Part shown: piece by piece, positions 25,901 to 38,697 of the stretch
How positions within the stretch are numbered: position 1 is the stretch's first letter
Layout: every line of letters starts with the position of its first letter
From: Syngnathus acus
Lineage: Eukaryota; Chordata; Actinopteri; Syngnathiformes; Syngnathidae
DNA length: 64,000 nucleotides
Assembly: GCF_901709675.1 (NCBI RefSeq)
Contig: NC_051097.1
Span: 8,784,039 to 8,848,038 of the forward strand
Direction of reading: 5' to 3'
Notes under the pieces: generated by a model
The model's input: only the letters and a program-made list of their open reading frames with translations
Database searches by the model: none
What the model was told of the DNA's origin: nothing
Position numbers and translations under genes: made by a program

Positions 25901-26341
25901 TTATGAATGTTTTAGTGATACGCTTGGTCACAAAACACTCTCAAGGCACCACTGTGTTTTTATTAGACACTTCATTTACTGTAATTAAGGTTTATGATAT
26001 TGTAGTTGGCAAATTATACAACCAGTATGTTGTGATGCACAAATAAAACATCTAATACCAACACAATATTTTGAACGTGTAAGAAAAACAAAATTACTGT
26101 TAGCTGCCCTACTTTAGTCTCTAGCTGTGACACGTCCACGGGCTAAGTTATGAATTAGTCAGGGGACTCAGTAGGAGAACAATTTAATTAGGGGGCTCCT
26201 CAACAACATTTTACTCTCTTTAATCACAAATTTGTTTTCCTGCAATATTCACTCACAAATACAAACACACATCACTTCGGGAGAAACACTTATGCTTCAT
26301 CATTAAGTGAATAATCACAACAAGCACTGCTTGTTCAGCAC

Positions 26342-26388
<47 letters not shown>

Positions 26389-26434
26389 TTATATATAATG
26401 TATTAATATTATATATAATATATTAATATATATA

Positions 26435-26488
<54 letters not shown>

Positions 26489-29400
26489 AAAGCACTTCTG
26501 ATAGATTGCTCTGTATTATATCCTCAATATAAAATCAGTCCCAGTTGTCATCTCACCATGTGTCTTGACAAAACCTTAGTTTGACAAACAGCAGCCACTT
26601 GTGAACTCTTGTCATCATCACAGCAGTTACTGGAAGGAGTTAATTTGTGTCACCCTGGATCACATCCAGCAGCGTCTCGCCTTAATGCAGTGCCTTGGAC
26701 CTCAGTGGCAGGTCATCGTTATCCATCGTGATCGGTTCGCGCTGCCCCCGCAGCCGCCCGGCAAGCGTCATCGCTCACGTCCGGGAGAGTCAGAGGAGGA
26801 AACCAGGATGGAGTCGACAGCATTCAGACACGCTCGGTAATCACTCATGTCGGCCCCACGATGCGCCGAAAGTACCTCCCTATGTGATGGATGGTCATCA
26901 TCTCCTTTGCTGCCTTCTTTCTTTCACCCCCACTACTTTCATTCTCTCCATTTCACATTCATTCTGCATCGCTTCATTTATCTCACACCTGCCACTTGAC
27001 TCCAATCCGCAAGTGTTAACGTCCAAGCGACTGTCCCGCCGCATGTGGCAATTTGGCAGGAACCAAAAGTGTACAATCAGATGAAAATGACAACTACTCC
27101 CAAATCAGGACACCCCCCGCCCTCCCTGTATTCATATCACTCTAATTTATACCTTCATACTTTCCTCAGAGATATGAGTGGGAAAAAACTTTTGTTTTTG
27201 CTGCGGTTGGAATTTTTTAAGCTTAATTTTCTCCACAGAGAATCCAATCTGTATAATGGGCCGGATTCAGATTAGTGCCGGATCACTGCTTGCAGCGATG
27301 TAAAGAGCGAGTGAGTTTTTAAAAGCCTTTTTGGGGCAGGGGGGATGCGAATGATGCCATTTGGTTCACTTGGCTGAGCTTCAGCATTCTAATTTCCAAC
27401 ATAATTGGCTAAGAAAAAAATTCGGTGTTTATGTAGCGACAACACAATAGTGTCATTCCACAAGCTGTCAATAAAATGGAAGTTTATGATTCTGCCCTAA
27501 AATACTTTAGCCAAAATGTAGAAGAGCAAACAAACACTTGGCTCCAGGTTATTATTCTCTCAACTCATTAGAACTATCCAGACGTAGCCAAACTTCTCAT
27601 CTGTAATTGCTGTCGGAGCATTGCGGCTAATCGCGACAGAAGCAGCCATTGTTTACAAACTTCCACTTTGATTTTGAAGACATCAAAAGCCTCAGGCTAC
27701 CGTTGTTATCGCCTCACAATTTTTTTTTATTCTTTTGAACAGTTGGAAAGAGATTGACCTCTATTCTCAGCAATCCAGCCGGCTTATAAAGTTTAGATAA
27801 GATGAGGACAAAGCGGCCATGATTGGGTAACCCAACTCATAGATTGAGTTTGACAGAACATAAAAGTCTAAAAAAAATCCGAAAAGAAAAAAAAAAAAGA
27901 CACGGAACTTTCCCCATTGATGATTAAATTCCATAACCAGCAAATCATTTCAAATTTTGCAAGCTGTCTTGTGTATTAAAAGTGCTATATGATTCAATGC
28001 ACTTTTATATTAATTTATATTTTTTATTTATGTGTTTGTAAAACTCTTATTATAACAAAAGTTTCCTCCGAAGTTAGACTTTATTGTATGACTCACCTAT
28101 TTGACAAAAGTGTGAATGACTTTTGTGATGGCACACAGACGAGAAAACAGAAATATGTTCGATGAAAAACTATTTACTGTTGTGGAAAAAGAAATGCAGG
28201 AGTTATCAGAAACATTTTTAATGGCATCTTACAAGGTCTTTATTTGTATTTTGAACCGTAAGGTTTACCTCCAATGGCATTCACTGTGGAATGCTGAGGT
28301 GACTTATTGACATTTCGGATTTCAGTTTGGCACTCACAAAAGTATTCTGCGCGTTCCTAAAGGTTCAGTCAGAAATCACTAGATGTCAATATTCTACATT
28401 GTTGGCGGCATTACCGAGCAATCGTGTCACACAGTGCAATGTTTTTATTTGGAATAAAGAATCGGGGTGTTTTTTTTTTTTCGGATCACTGTGCCACATT
28501 GTCCTCGTCAATGTAAATAACACTGAAGGGCAGAAACGCACACTACGCTTGATTATCCCAATTTTGGAAAGCGTTCAGAACAAAGCATCTGGCAAGTTTT
28601 CACTGTTTTTAATATGGCTCTGGTGCTTTGAAATAATGTTCAATCATAAACTACCATCTGCCTTCGCCATTTCCGTCAAGGTCCTTTGTGGTGCTTTACC
28701 CTGAACGGTTAGTCAAGCATAGCAAATATCAAAACCTTCACAGTTGCGTAGATGCGATCAATAATGCAATGTTTTGCGTCCTTCAGTTTTCTGAAAACAC
28801 ATGTTAAAAACTGACCGTCCTTCTTGCGTTCTATTTTTTTTTTTTTGCTTTAATATATATTTTAACTTTTTGGATAATAGGTAGAATACCACTAATGAAT
28901 TCTTGCGCATGTCATAAATATTCAATGATTAGTGACTGACTCTCGAATAAATGAATTATTTTCCATTTTTTCCTATGTCACAATTTGACTCCAAACCCAG
29001 TAAAAAAATAACCTGAAAGGTTCCACAGTAAATTTTTAATGCCTGAATTTATTTATTTATTTTTTTGGTGGGGAAATGAGTGTTTCCCAGCCCTTTTGAA
29101 TTTCATTCTGACAAAATGAATTAGGCAAGAACTTTCCTCCTACTTAATGACGCCAAAGAAAATGTGTCTTATGACTCATACACTCACAAACAATTTTGAA
29201 TATTTTAAAAGAGAATCTGGGTCAGGAAAGGGCAGAACAGTGAAACACAAACTATCTTTGAAGACAATACTCTTTTTTTTCTTCTTCACTCTCTCGCTCT
29301 CTCTCTTGAGTGCTTCTGCCGCCCTTCTACTTTACTATTGTTATTTATGGTGTAGCACTCAAACAAAAGGCTTTTATTCTAGTTAGAGAAGGACACGCCC

Positions 29401-31837
29401 CCCCCACCGTTGAATATGCAGGATATTTCCGGCGCATGTAAAATATTTACAGCGAATCTGAAAGCATTCGTATTCATCAATCATCGGCAGCTCCAACAGA
29501 AGACAAATCATTTGAATTTAATATTCAATATAGTCTGTTTTGGGTGTCTGTGAAATGTTTTCCAAATATATTCCGCTCACAAATCCAAATGCAATGCTAA
29601 TTTGAGAAGAAGAAAAGAAAATGGTGGCCTGACACTTGTGCGCCGCTAACGAACACATTCCACAGATAAAGAAACAATTCCAATTGGGTTCCGACTTTGA
29701 CGTTTCATGAATTATTAAAGCGTTGCAAGAGTAATTCGGCAGTCAGAAGGAAAATAATCAAAAACTCCAGGGGGTGTCAAGAAAAAAAAAAGAATTGTGC
29801 GAACCAGATGAAAAAGTGTTTTGAAGGACAGTTAAGGTTGCGCTGGGAAAATTAGACCTGCAAATTTCCAATTTCAAGCAGCCAGAACTCCAATTATTCA
29901 GCAAAACGTTTTTTTTCTTTCTTTTTGTTTCCTTTTGCTGCCATGCACTTGTGACCTTCACATAACTGTTTATTGCGTGTCATGAACTCTGAGTCAGGTA
30001 CTTTTCCAATGGGCTCATTTTCAGTCGTCCTCGTGGTGACATTTCGGCTCAGCGTATCCCGTGCTGACTTGTTCAGAAAAAAACCCAAAAAAACATCACA
30101 TTGCTTGATCTCATTGCGAAGCGTCCCTCGCTGACAGTTGCGTTATCGCACACTCAGGTGTAATCGATTTTTACCGAGACAAACTAGACCTCCACCGCGC
30201 TTGACCTGTTCCGAAAAGAGCAAAAAAAAATGGAGCTTTGGGGGATTTGGATTGGTTTGTCTGCCATTTCCTCCATGAAAGCAAAATATATATATATAGC
30301 GGAAAATACTGAACCCAATTTTCTTATTTATAAAAAAATATTTTACTAAGCTCCCATTTCCAGGCAGTGTTGTTTTGTTTTTTTTACTCACAAAAGCAAC
30401 TTCAATGAATCTTTTTTTTTTCTCCTAGTGTTATTAAAACTAGTTTTCAATCTTTGACAAAGTGAAAAGTCGTGACACTCGTGAGCAGAAACAAATCATT
30501 ACATGGCGGTGGCAGGAAAAACAAAACACAAAGGGGAAAACTTTCTCCGCCATAAATATCAATTTTTTAACTCTGACAAAGTGCCGCGTGTTCTTTTTTT
30601 TTCTTTTACCGCAAAACTTTCTTACATGGTAAACAACTTATGCTGCGGGAAGAACAAATATCTTCAATCTTGGACAAGGCAACTTTGTTCCATATTCATC
30701 ACTGACAAACGAACGCAGCACTCTTCTTCCATCATTGTTTCTGGACGCATTTCAATTATTTATCAGCGTAACAACAAGAGTGAAGACAAAAGATGTCCGT
30801 CAAGAAAAGAGAGTGGAATTTTCCCCTACAAAGGTTTGAAAACTGGCAACAACAAAAAATGAATGTAATTCTATTTAATGATGTACTGCGATTTTTAAAC
30901 TAGTGAATTTAGAAAATCATCAAGGTTACAGATGTCCCATTTAAAATACCTTGCAAGAATGGTCCGTTCCATTCCACATTGAGCCTCACAACAAAGGATC
31001 TGTCGCTAAAAGCGCCTCATCATCAACATTTGAAAAGGACTTGAAGGCCCAAAGCTTTACTTTGTATTCTATACCATAAAGGGGTTACATAACAGTAAAA
31101 GGTCTCAAAAGTGTCCTGTTTCTGTAGCAACGGTAATAAAAACGTGGTAACGTTTTTTTTTTTTTTTACCATACCGATTATCACGTGCTCTGCCATCTTC
31201 CTCAGAAGTTGAAAAACTTCTTGGATGTTAGCTAGCTTAGTGCTAAACCACACAATGCAAAATGTCCTAAACATGCTAACAGAAAGCATCTAGTATGTTT
31301 TGTAAGGCGTGAGATTTGAACACAAACGGTGCAGCAACACATGTGGCCAGAAAATATGAAAATAAAATAAATATATACTAACCATATCACTGAGTCATGC
31401 AGTGATTTAGATTTATCATTGGAAGTGAGTTCAAACACTACTCCATTACTGTCAGTGTACATTTTGCTGAAGTAACATTCCCAACAAAGCTGCTATGCCC
31501 TCATGGAACGAAGACAGCCGATGCTTGATCATGATGGGGGTCATGCTAAGTCTCAGCTTTCATCTTCCGATTTTTTTTTTGCTGATCTCATTTGCTACTA
31601 CGATCAAACTGCACCTTAAAGGGAATTTGCATGAGCAGCAGGCTCCAAACACACCGTTGAAAGTGTGTTTGTGCGCTCATCTTCTATTCAACCCCCAGTT
31701 CACACCAACCGGGAGAAACATGAAGGGGACTCCATACCAGCCGAGCCAGCTGGATTTCGACAGTTCAAAAAATTAAAGACGATTTTTTTATTTTTTGCCA
31801 TTCAGCTGCTTTATCCATATGAGGAGTTAGCTTCATG
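22957..31837. other. Intergenic, no gene seen
   Basis: The longest featureless part of the gap. It holds the TA microsatellite at 26341-26490, several short A or T runs, and a GC-richer patch at 26600-27060 with reading frames but no recognisable protein. No splice-bounded exon of a known family was found on either strand. Confidence 0.5.
26341..26490. repeat. (TA)n microsatellite with TAAATA variants
   Basis: About 150 bp of almost pure alternating TA, interrupted by TAAATATATA and TATTATATATAATG variants. Each part is self-complementary and could form cruciforms. Confidence 0.95.
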
Positions 31838-31845
31838 GCTTAAGC

Positions 31846-32158
31846 CACAGGTGTCAAACTCAAGGCCTGGGGGCCAGATACGGGCCCGCCACATCATTTT
31901 ATGTAGCCCGCGAAGACAAATTGTGCATCAAATTTGTGTGTCATTACTAGAAATTGTCTTCACTTTTAATATCTTTTTTTTTTTTTTTAATATTTGACCA
32001 GTTTGTACTCGTCTGATTTGAAAACGAGTTAATTGTCAGTTTGTTTTGTAGCTTTTACTGTATATAATATGAGGTGCTCATATATTTATTTGGGTTGACA
32101 GTCATAATGGCCCTCGGAAAGAAGCTATGACTACAAAAAAAAGAGTTTGACACCCCTG
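31846..32158 (-). mobile_element. Non-autonomous hAT-like element, copy 3 (inverse orientation)
   Basis: A 313-bp copy of the family at 13532, inverted. The left end is CACAGGTGTCAAACTCA; the right end is GAGTTTGACACCCCTG. An 8-bp duplication GCTTAAGC, itself a palindrome, lies at 31838-31845 and 32159-32166. Confidence 0.92.
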
Positions 32159-32166
32159 GCTTAAGC

Positions 32167-32958
32167 CGAGAGACATGCGACATCAAATATTCAAAAATTT
32201 GAGCTGTCACGTTAGTGTCACCAAAAGGTTTTGGGTTAGATTCTTCTGAGTCGGAATCGTATTCAGCCTCGGTTTAAAGTTCATAACCCGACACCATTTT
32301 TGATCAAAACCTCTCAACAGTTAGCGTCTTAATCAAAGCCGGGAACCTTGAGGCCGAATTCTGGCTTGTTCCAATCAGAGCATGTGCCTCAAAACACATA
32401 AGAGGGCCACCAAATATGTAGTTCCTCCCCGGCCTCCCATCTTGAAAGGCGTACGGATCCTTATAACGATGTCTCTGGAGCCTTTTTCATCAGCTCTGAT
32501 TTCCTCCAGGCATCTTTCTGCCAATCTCGTAGCTCTCTGGTGAATATCCCATGGGCTGCCTGCTGGAGATGGCTTCTTGTGCGGTAATAGCCCATTATAT
32601 ATAATTTCTCCCTCACACACGTACATAACACACACTCGGGCACACTGTCACACTATGATTGACACAGCATAATCATGGGGAAATGGCTTATTTTCAAGTG
32701 AGGTGACAAAACAGGTGTGACGCCCACTGGCGTTTACAGCAAATAGACGCGCACACACACATACTGCAGAATTTATATTACAATTTCTAAGGGGGGGAAA
32801 TTGAAATCAGCCTTTCATCATTCCCACAAGGAAAATTATAGATTGCATCCATCTGTCCCTCCGCTTGCCTTTTTGTGTTTTGTTGGTTAGTTCTTCGGCT
32901 GTTAGTTTCTGTTTTGTCAGCAAGTGTTTGAATTTTTTAGTCGTTACAAGGGGGGGGA
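32167..32958. other. Intergenic, no gene seen
   Basis: No recognisable gene or repeat beyond a short CACACA run near 32752. It leads into a G-run at 32950-32957. Confidence 0.5.
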
Positions 32959-33272
32959 AAAAATACTAGTGTTGAAAAATGAATGAATTGGAAGTAATGA
33001 AATATTGAAAAAAAGAAACTAAATTCTACTAAGTGTTGAAAAATTCATGAATTGCAAAAAACGAAATATTGATAAAACATATTGGGAAAAAAAATACTAA
33101 ATTCTTCTAAGTGTTGAAAAATTCATGAATTGCAAAAAACGAAATATTGAAAAAAAAAAACTAAATTCTACTAAGTGTTGAAAGATTCATGAATCGCAAA
33201 AAACAAAATATTGATAAAAAATATTGGGAAAAAAATACTAAATTCTTCTAAGTGTTGAAAAATTCATGAATT
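32959..33272. repeat. A-rich tandem array with dimeric (about 142 bp) period
   Basis: Five copies of a core AGTGTTGAAAAATTCATGAA begin at 32968, 33032, 33110, 33174 and 33251. The spacings alternate 64, 78, 64 and 77, so two slightly different monomers are repeated as a pair. The longer monomer has an extra ACATATTGGGAAAA-type insert. This is a minisatellite, not a CRISPR: the spacers are themselves repeated. Confidence 0.9.
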
Positions 33273-33360
33273 AAAAATTGATCAATTGCGCTGCATCAGG
33301 CCCGGAAGACTATTATCGACGGTTAGTCCAGCCTTTTCTAATATGTGTAATATATGCCAA

Positions 33361-33455
33361 CCCATCACATGGGGATGGGTTAAATGCAGAGGACAAATTT
33401 CACCACACCCAGATGTGTGTGTGACAATCATTGGGACTTTAACTTTAACTTTAAC
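33361..33455 (+). mobile_element. LINE/SINE 3' tail ending in (CTTTAA)n
   Basis: It reads GGGGATGGGTTAAATGCAGA, then ACAAATTTCACCACACC, then GTGTGTGTGACAATCATTGG and three CTTTAA units. This is the usual 3' end of a common fish retroelement. It is truncated at its 5' side, as expected for incomplete reverse transcription. The family name is not certain. Confidence 0.6.
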
Positions 33456-34869
33456 AACACAAATGCATTTTTATGCATGGACGCACAAGTGGAGCTTATA
33501 TTAATGGCCTCGAGGAGCAACGTCTGAAGTACAATTCCAGCTCATCTCTGTAAATCCCCCCCCCCAGTATTAATTTTAATTCAGAAATCAAAACAAACTG
33601 AACAAATCAAACGTGTGCCCAACTCCCTGCTTTCCTGTATTTACTTTGGATATAGTTGAAATCTCATCAGCTCACAGTTTAGTTACAGTAGATGAATAAT
33701 TCATACATCGGTGATGTCCTGCTTCAATTACATCCTCGGCGACTATTTCCCGTGGGGCTGAAATGGAAAACAAGCAGAGGCAACTCTTTAAAATGTTGTT
33801 TACATTTGAATAAATCAATCTTCACCTATTCTAAATATCTTGCTTCGTGCCCCCGGGCCACTTCGGGTGCACGCTTTTACACGGCTCTTTAAAGATTCAC
33901 CGGTGATAACTGCTGCCTTTGCAAGGCGGCGTTGCTTCGAAAACAAATATTTACAAAGCAAGCAGAGGGAGGCATACATTGCGAAAGTCAGATTACCGTT
34001 GGAGGAATATTACCTTGCCTCAATGAACACCACCAAAGCCGTTAGCGAAAGGGAAAAAAAAAAAGTCTACGCAGAAGAAATTTAGTGTAGTAGAAGTCAT
34101 TGCCTGTGGATTTCATTTCCTTTTCATTCCTGTCTTCATCATTCTGCTTTTGTTTATTCTTACGGTGCTTGTTATTCGAAACACACAAGGCTGTCATTAA
34201 CACTCATATTTATGGCACTACATTACTTGGCTTTATTAAACTCGGCTCCATAGTTTCTGCTCAGGTGCATTCTGTGTACAAATCGGAGCTTGGGAGAGAA
34301 TTGGATTCGACGTATTTGGCTGTAATATATTCATTTATTTTCTTTGGCGCTTATCCTCATTAGTATTGCAGGTGAAGGTATATATACTATGTTTTTTCCG
34401 CTATATAAATTCTTGCTTATATATAGCAAGCAAGCGACATCTCAACAATATTCTGCCAAAATGTACCTATTTAGATTTAAATGTAAATGCACTACAAATA
34501 AAAACATGGTTATCAATCTCAGGCTTTTGGGAGATCATTAAATTTGAACTGGCGTCAAGGTTAGCAGGCTGCAGGATGTGTGTTTGACGGTTGACGAATC
34601 CAAACGGAAGAATTAAGTTGTTTGCACACTAGAGCGGTGATGAAAAATCGATCTGCTCACTGGTGAATACATTAAATCTGGCAGCATTGCAAATTTGTTA
34701 CTCACATAGTGATAAATTGATGTACCAGCTCATTTGTTAGCGTTTGTGTCTCATGTCATGTTGGGTTGATTATCCACTACCATGATTACTTGCAATATTT
34801 TTGTTGTTATCTTCAAATATTTGAGTATATTTTTTGACCCTGCATCATTTTGGACCAAATTTTGTCGCA
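33456..34869. other. Intergenic, no gene seen
   Basis: AT-rich sequence without a recognisable gene. A weak relic of the CCGCTT-type repeat (GCGCTTATCCTCATTAG) is at about 34348-34364. Confidence 0.45.
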
Positions 34870-35286
34870 TACCGTATTTTCCAGACTATAAGGCGCACCG
34901 GACTATAAGGCGCACCTTCAATGAATGGCCCATTTTAAAACTTTGTCCTTATATAAGGCGCACCGGACTATAAGGCGCACCATTAATGCATCATGTCAGA
35001 TTTTTAAACCAAATCAAATCATTCTCCATTTTATCTTTTTTATTTCAACTTCAGATGCAACAAATTACTTTATAATCACCAAATAATGATCCATAGTCTT
35101 TTTGATTCATGATTCATAGTCTTCAGCGGGCCACTTATGATTGATTTCATGACACAATGCTACCGGGCCAGTTTAAATTTAGGAATTTGGTCCATATATA
35201 AGGCGCACCGGACTATAAGGCGCACTGTCGGCTTTTGAGAAAATGTTAGGTTTTTAGGTGCACCTTATAGTCCGGAAAATACGGTA
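34870..35286 (+). mobile_element. TA-flanked foldback element, full copy
   Basis: A 417-bp element with left end TACCGTATTTTCCAGACTAT and right end ATAGTCCGGAAAATACGGTA, flanked by TA. The sub-terminal unit ACTATAAGGCGCACC is repeated inside both ends. The unique centre contains GATTCATGATTCATAGTC. No protein is coded. A nearly identical element lies 2.7 kb away in the opposite direction. Confidence 0.92.
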
Positions 35287-36202
35287 CTTAAATTGAATTG
35301 AATTTCATGTGACATTTTGAGAATCATGTTTCCTGGTTACCAATTTGGTGCTAGCTTTGGCTAGCTCTAACCTACCTAGCTAGCTAGCTAGCTCTAACTC
35401 ATCAGTATCAATAGTTTTACCACTTGATCAAAAATCTTGACCCAACGGGTTGGGTCAACCGCTCAACCTAATGCGGACTGTCTCTCCTTCCGTGCTTACA
35501 TCTCGGAAGTGTCAGTAACACGGTGAGCGCAATCTTCCAATCTCCTCCTCACGGGTCGAACAATGTGTCCCGCCAGTTGACAAGACCCAGTTCACCCCCA
35601 GGAGCATAAACAGCCGTTGACCGTTGACAGCAAGATTAAGGAGTCCAAGATAGCGTCTTTTGGGGCAGATTGAAAGAGAGAGAGGATGATTCACGACGAT
35701 AGCGAGAAGGAGACACGCCACTTGCATTTGCAGTCCTGTGCACAAAAGTGACATTCCATTAAAGCCAACAGACATCAAACAATAACTTGGTAGGGAGACG
35801 AACAAAAGGATATCAGGAGACTGACCCAGTTCTTGTTTTTTGTTGCTGTCTTTTTAATTTTTAATGAAATCCAAAATAGGAACCATTATAGTCAAATAAT
35901 CAGAGGTGTTACATAAGATCCACTCCTTTTCCGATATTGCCTTAACTTTAATTAATCCCTGGGAAAAAAAAAAATTATACGTGTAGAGTCTGGCCTTGTG
36001 TCGCTGTTTATTTTTTATTTCTCTCGAGAGCTTCAGTTCAGTGCACAGACTCGAAATAGTAACCCTTGATATGCGTGTGAGGCTCAGCAGACCGCAACAG
36101 AAGATCCGAGGATTCAAGAAGCTGAACTTGGAAGGGTGAGAATGAATAGACTTGAAAGCCTGTTAGAAATCCCATCTGGAATTGCCTCACAGACTACAAT
36201 TT
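35287..36202. other. Intergenic, no gene seen
   Basis: It begins with TTGAATTGAATT and has an AGCTAGCT run at about 35376-35394. No coding exon was found. Confidence 0.5.
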
Positions 36203-36213
36203 TGACAATATTC

Positions 36214-36318
36214 CACCCATCCATCCATCACTTTTTTATCGCCCTGGTCCTTGTTAGGGTCGCAGGTGAGCCAAGCGTATCTCAGCCGACGTTGAGCTGA
36301 ACTGGTTGCCAACAAGGC
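36214..36318 (+). mobile_element. Short CATCC/GGGTCGC SINE-like relic with 11-bp target duplication
   Basis: The 105-bp insert reads CACCCATCCATCC, then TTAGGGTCGCAGGTGAGC, TATCTCAGCCGACGTTGAGC and GAACTGGTTGCC. This is the core of a very common fish repeat. An 11-bp direct duplication TGACAATATTC flanks it at 36203-36213 and 36319-36329, as expected for a LINE-driven insertion. It is shortened relative to full copies known in fish. Confidence 0.8.
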
Positions 36319-36329
36319 TGACAATATTC

Positions 36330-37976
36330 AGTTCCTGATAAAACCAAAATTCGACTTGGAACAGGCGTTTAGTGAATTCAAAAGTGTACGTCATCTGTAT
36401 TTCAATTACAGAGACTGTATCTGTCAGTCTAGCTGTTGTTTTGATGAGTCAGAATTAATTTACAGACATCTTGAGTGAAAGCGTTAAGCTAGCTACCAGC
36501 TAGCTAGCCGGTATGACATCATTTTCACATACAATGTTATTTACTTATTGTACTTGTATGACAGTTTAAAATGTTGGTATCACTTTGACCTTGGTAGATA
36601 CTTGTGCTTGTCTTGTTCACTTTAATCTGATGTCTTTGGACTCATAAATATGTGTCAAAGATTTCATTGGCAATTAATCAAATGGTTGTCAAGAAAGATA
36701 AAAGTTACAGATTGACATTGTCACTCTTATAGGGACGTGTTACTTTTATGCAAGAAAAAAAAAAACAGAAGCTCTGCATTGTAAGTATTATAATGGTTTG
36801 ATTTACGACTTTGCAGTCGATGCTCCCATTTGTCTCACTCAGCAATGTGTGAAGGACATCCAGTCAGTACGAGCTGCCCACGGAGATTTGTTTCCTTATA
36901 TATAGGCTTAGTCATTTCATGCAGAACATCTGCAATCATTTTTAAAGTAACATTCGGAGCAGAATTTCAATCAGTCAAAAAGTTACAGCATAGAGGAAGA
37001 GGTAGATCACCGCTCTGAATGTGAGACCGGCCTGGTAAATAATTCAGATGTGTACATTTGCGATGGCTTACACATTACCCAATTAAATTCACCAAAACAA
37101 CAGAAGACTCTCTGTTTTTCTAATGGTGGAAAGGAAACACCACTTTGCATGTATCACACAACCCTTGCCGGACACATAGATACAAATCTCGAGTGAAAAC
37201 AACAGATTGCGTTCTGTATTTTTAATGAGACGCATCCTGCCTCATTGCGAAAGCCTTTACCGCTCCATCTTGTACAAGTATTGACTTTCGCCGCTCACGG
37301 CGCCCATTTGTGCAAATCTAAAAATCTCTACAAAAAAAACAAAACCACCCATGCTAAGGTAGTGATGTTGTTGTTATTTCCACGCTAACATGCTCAAATA
37401 ACCCATAGGGGTCTCGGACATCAATATTGGATCTCAGCCACGACAAAGCAGTTGACAAACGATGCCTGAAAGATGTTGTGGAGTCACTCGCTTGTAACTA
37501 GCTGTAGTCTTCCCGATGTGGAGTGAATACAAAATGAGAGCCACTGAAGGTAGGCGTAACTTTTTTTTAATTTCTCTTTCCATGGTAATATTCCACACAA
37601 TTTATTAATTAATCCATTTTATATCAGCATTGTTCTGATGTCACGACACACTTTTGTATTGGAAGCTCCGCTGATAGATGACATGGTATGGTTCCGGCAC
37701 GGCGTAATCTATTGTTGCACCCTACGGCTCCAAAGTTTTCTTTACTAATAACCATCATTTTTCTTGTCCAACCTTCAGCCATCTGCTCGCTCATACGTAG
37801 GGAGCTTTCGAGTCACACGACAACCAAGCATTTTTGAACCCGGAGGTGAAGACTACTAGATCCTATGGAATCCATTTTTTTTTTTTATCAGCTGCTTCAC
37901 ATGGTTGACCAGGAGAGCCTTTAAATTCCCTGTCTTTGTTTGCCTCCTTATTTCTGCGCTTGTGAAATTTCACAAG
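36330..37976. other. Intergenic, no gene seen
   Basis: An AGCTAGCTACCAGCTAGCTAG cluster is near 36485-36509. No coding exon or other repeat was recognised. Confidence 0.45.
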
Positions 37977-38697
37977 TACCGTATTTTCCGGACTATAAGG
38001 CGCACCTAAAAACCTAAAATTTTCTCAAAAGGCGACAGTGCGCCTTATAGTCCAGTGCGCCTTATATATGGACCAAATTCCTAAATTTAAACTGGCCCGA
38101 AGCATTGTGTCATGAAATCAATCATAAGTGGCCCGCTGAAGACTATGAATCATGAATCAAAAAGACTATGGATCATTATTCCATATGCCCTTCGCTCTGA
38201 CTTGGACATCCACTTTTGATTTTCATATTATGTATTATTTGTGCCCTCTCTGCATCCATTACAACCTGGTGATCCTGAAAGGGGGATCCTTCCATCTGTG
38301 GTCCCTTCTCAAGGTTTCTCATTTTCCCCGGGCAGGGGTTTTGAGTTTTTCCTTGCCCTTTTGGGAGCTTAAGATCAGGGGATGCTTTGAGAATAATTGT
38401 CAATTTTTGTCTATGTGAAGCCCTTTGAGACTGCTTGTGATTTAGGGCTATACAAATAAACTTGACTTGACTTGACTTGACTATTTCGTGATTATAAAGT
38501 AATTTGTTGCGTCTGAAGTTGAAATAAAAAAGATAAAATGGAGAATGATTTGATTTGGATTAAAAATCTGACATGATGCATTAATGGTGCGCCTTATAGT
38601 CCAGTGCGCCTTATATAAGGACAAAGTTTTAAAATGAGCCATTCATTGAAGGTGCGCCTTATAGTCCGGTGCGCCTTATAGTCCGGAAAATACGGTA
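37977..38697 (-). mobile_element. TA-flanked foldback element interrupted by a LINE tail
   Basis: Ends TACCGTATTTTCCGGACTAT and TATAGTCCGGAAAATACGGT are flanked by TA. Outside 38181-38481 its sequence is the inverse complement of the element at 34870-35286, with few differences. Aligning the two shows a 301-bp insertion splitting the centre. Total length is 721 bp, about 420 without the insert. Confidence 0.92.
38181..38481 (+). mobile_element. L2-like LINE 3' end nested in the foldback element
   Basis: It contains GGGGGATCCTTCCATCTGTG, GTTTTTCCTTGCCC, GCCCTTTGAGACTGC and GATTTAGGGCTATACAAATA, followed by a (CTTGA)n tail. That order is the standard 3' end of fish L2-type LINEs. It is heavily 5'-truncated. 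A short TATT appears at both borders and may be a target duplication. It inserted after the host element was in place. Confidence 0.85.

Noticed and set aside
26600-27084. GC-richer patch with 79- and 129-codon frames
   Set aside because: The frames overlap in different phases, none has a recognisable domain, and no convincing splice partners were found.
32959-33272. Regularly spaced repeats resembling a CRISPR array
   Set aside because: The intervals between cores are themselves repeated and A-rich, the host is a vertebrate, and there are no cas genes.
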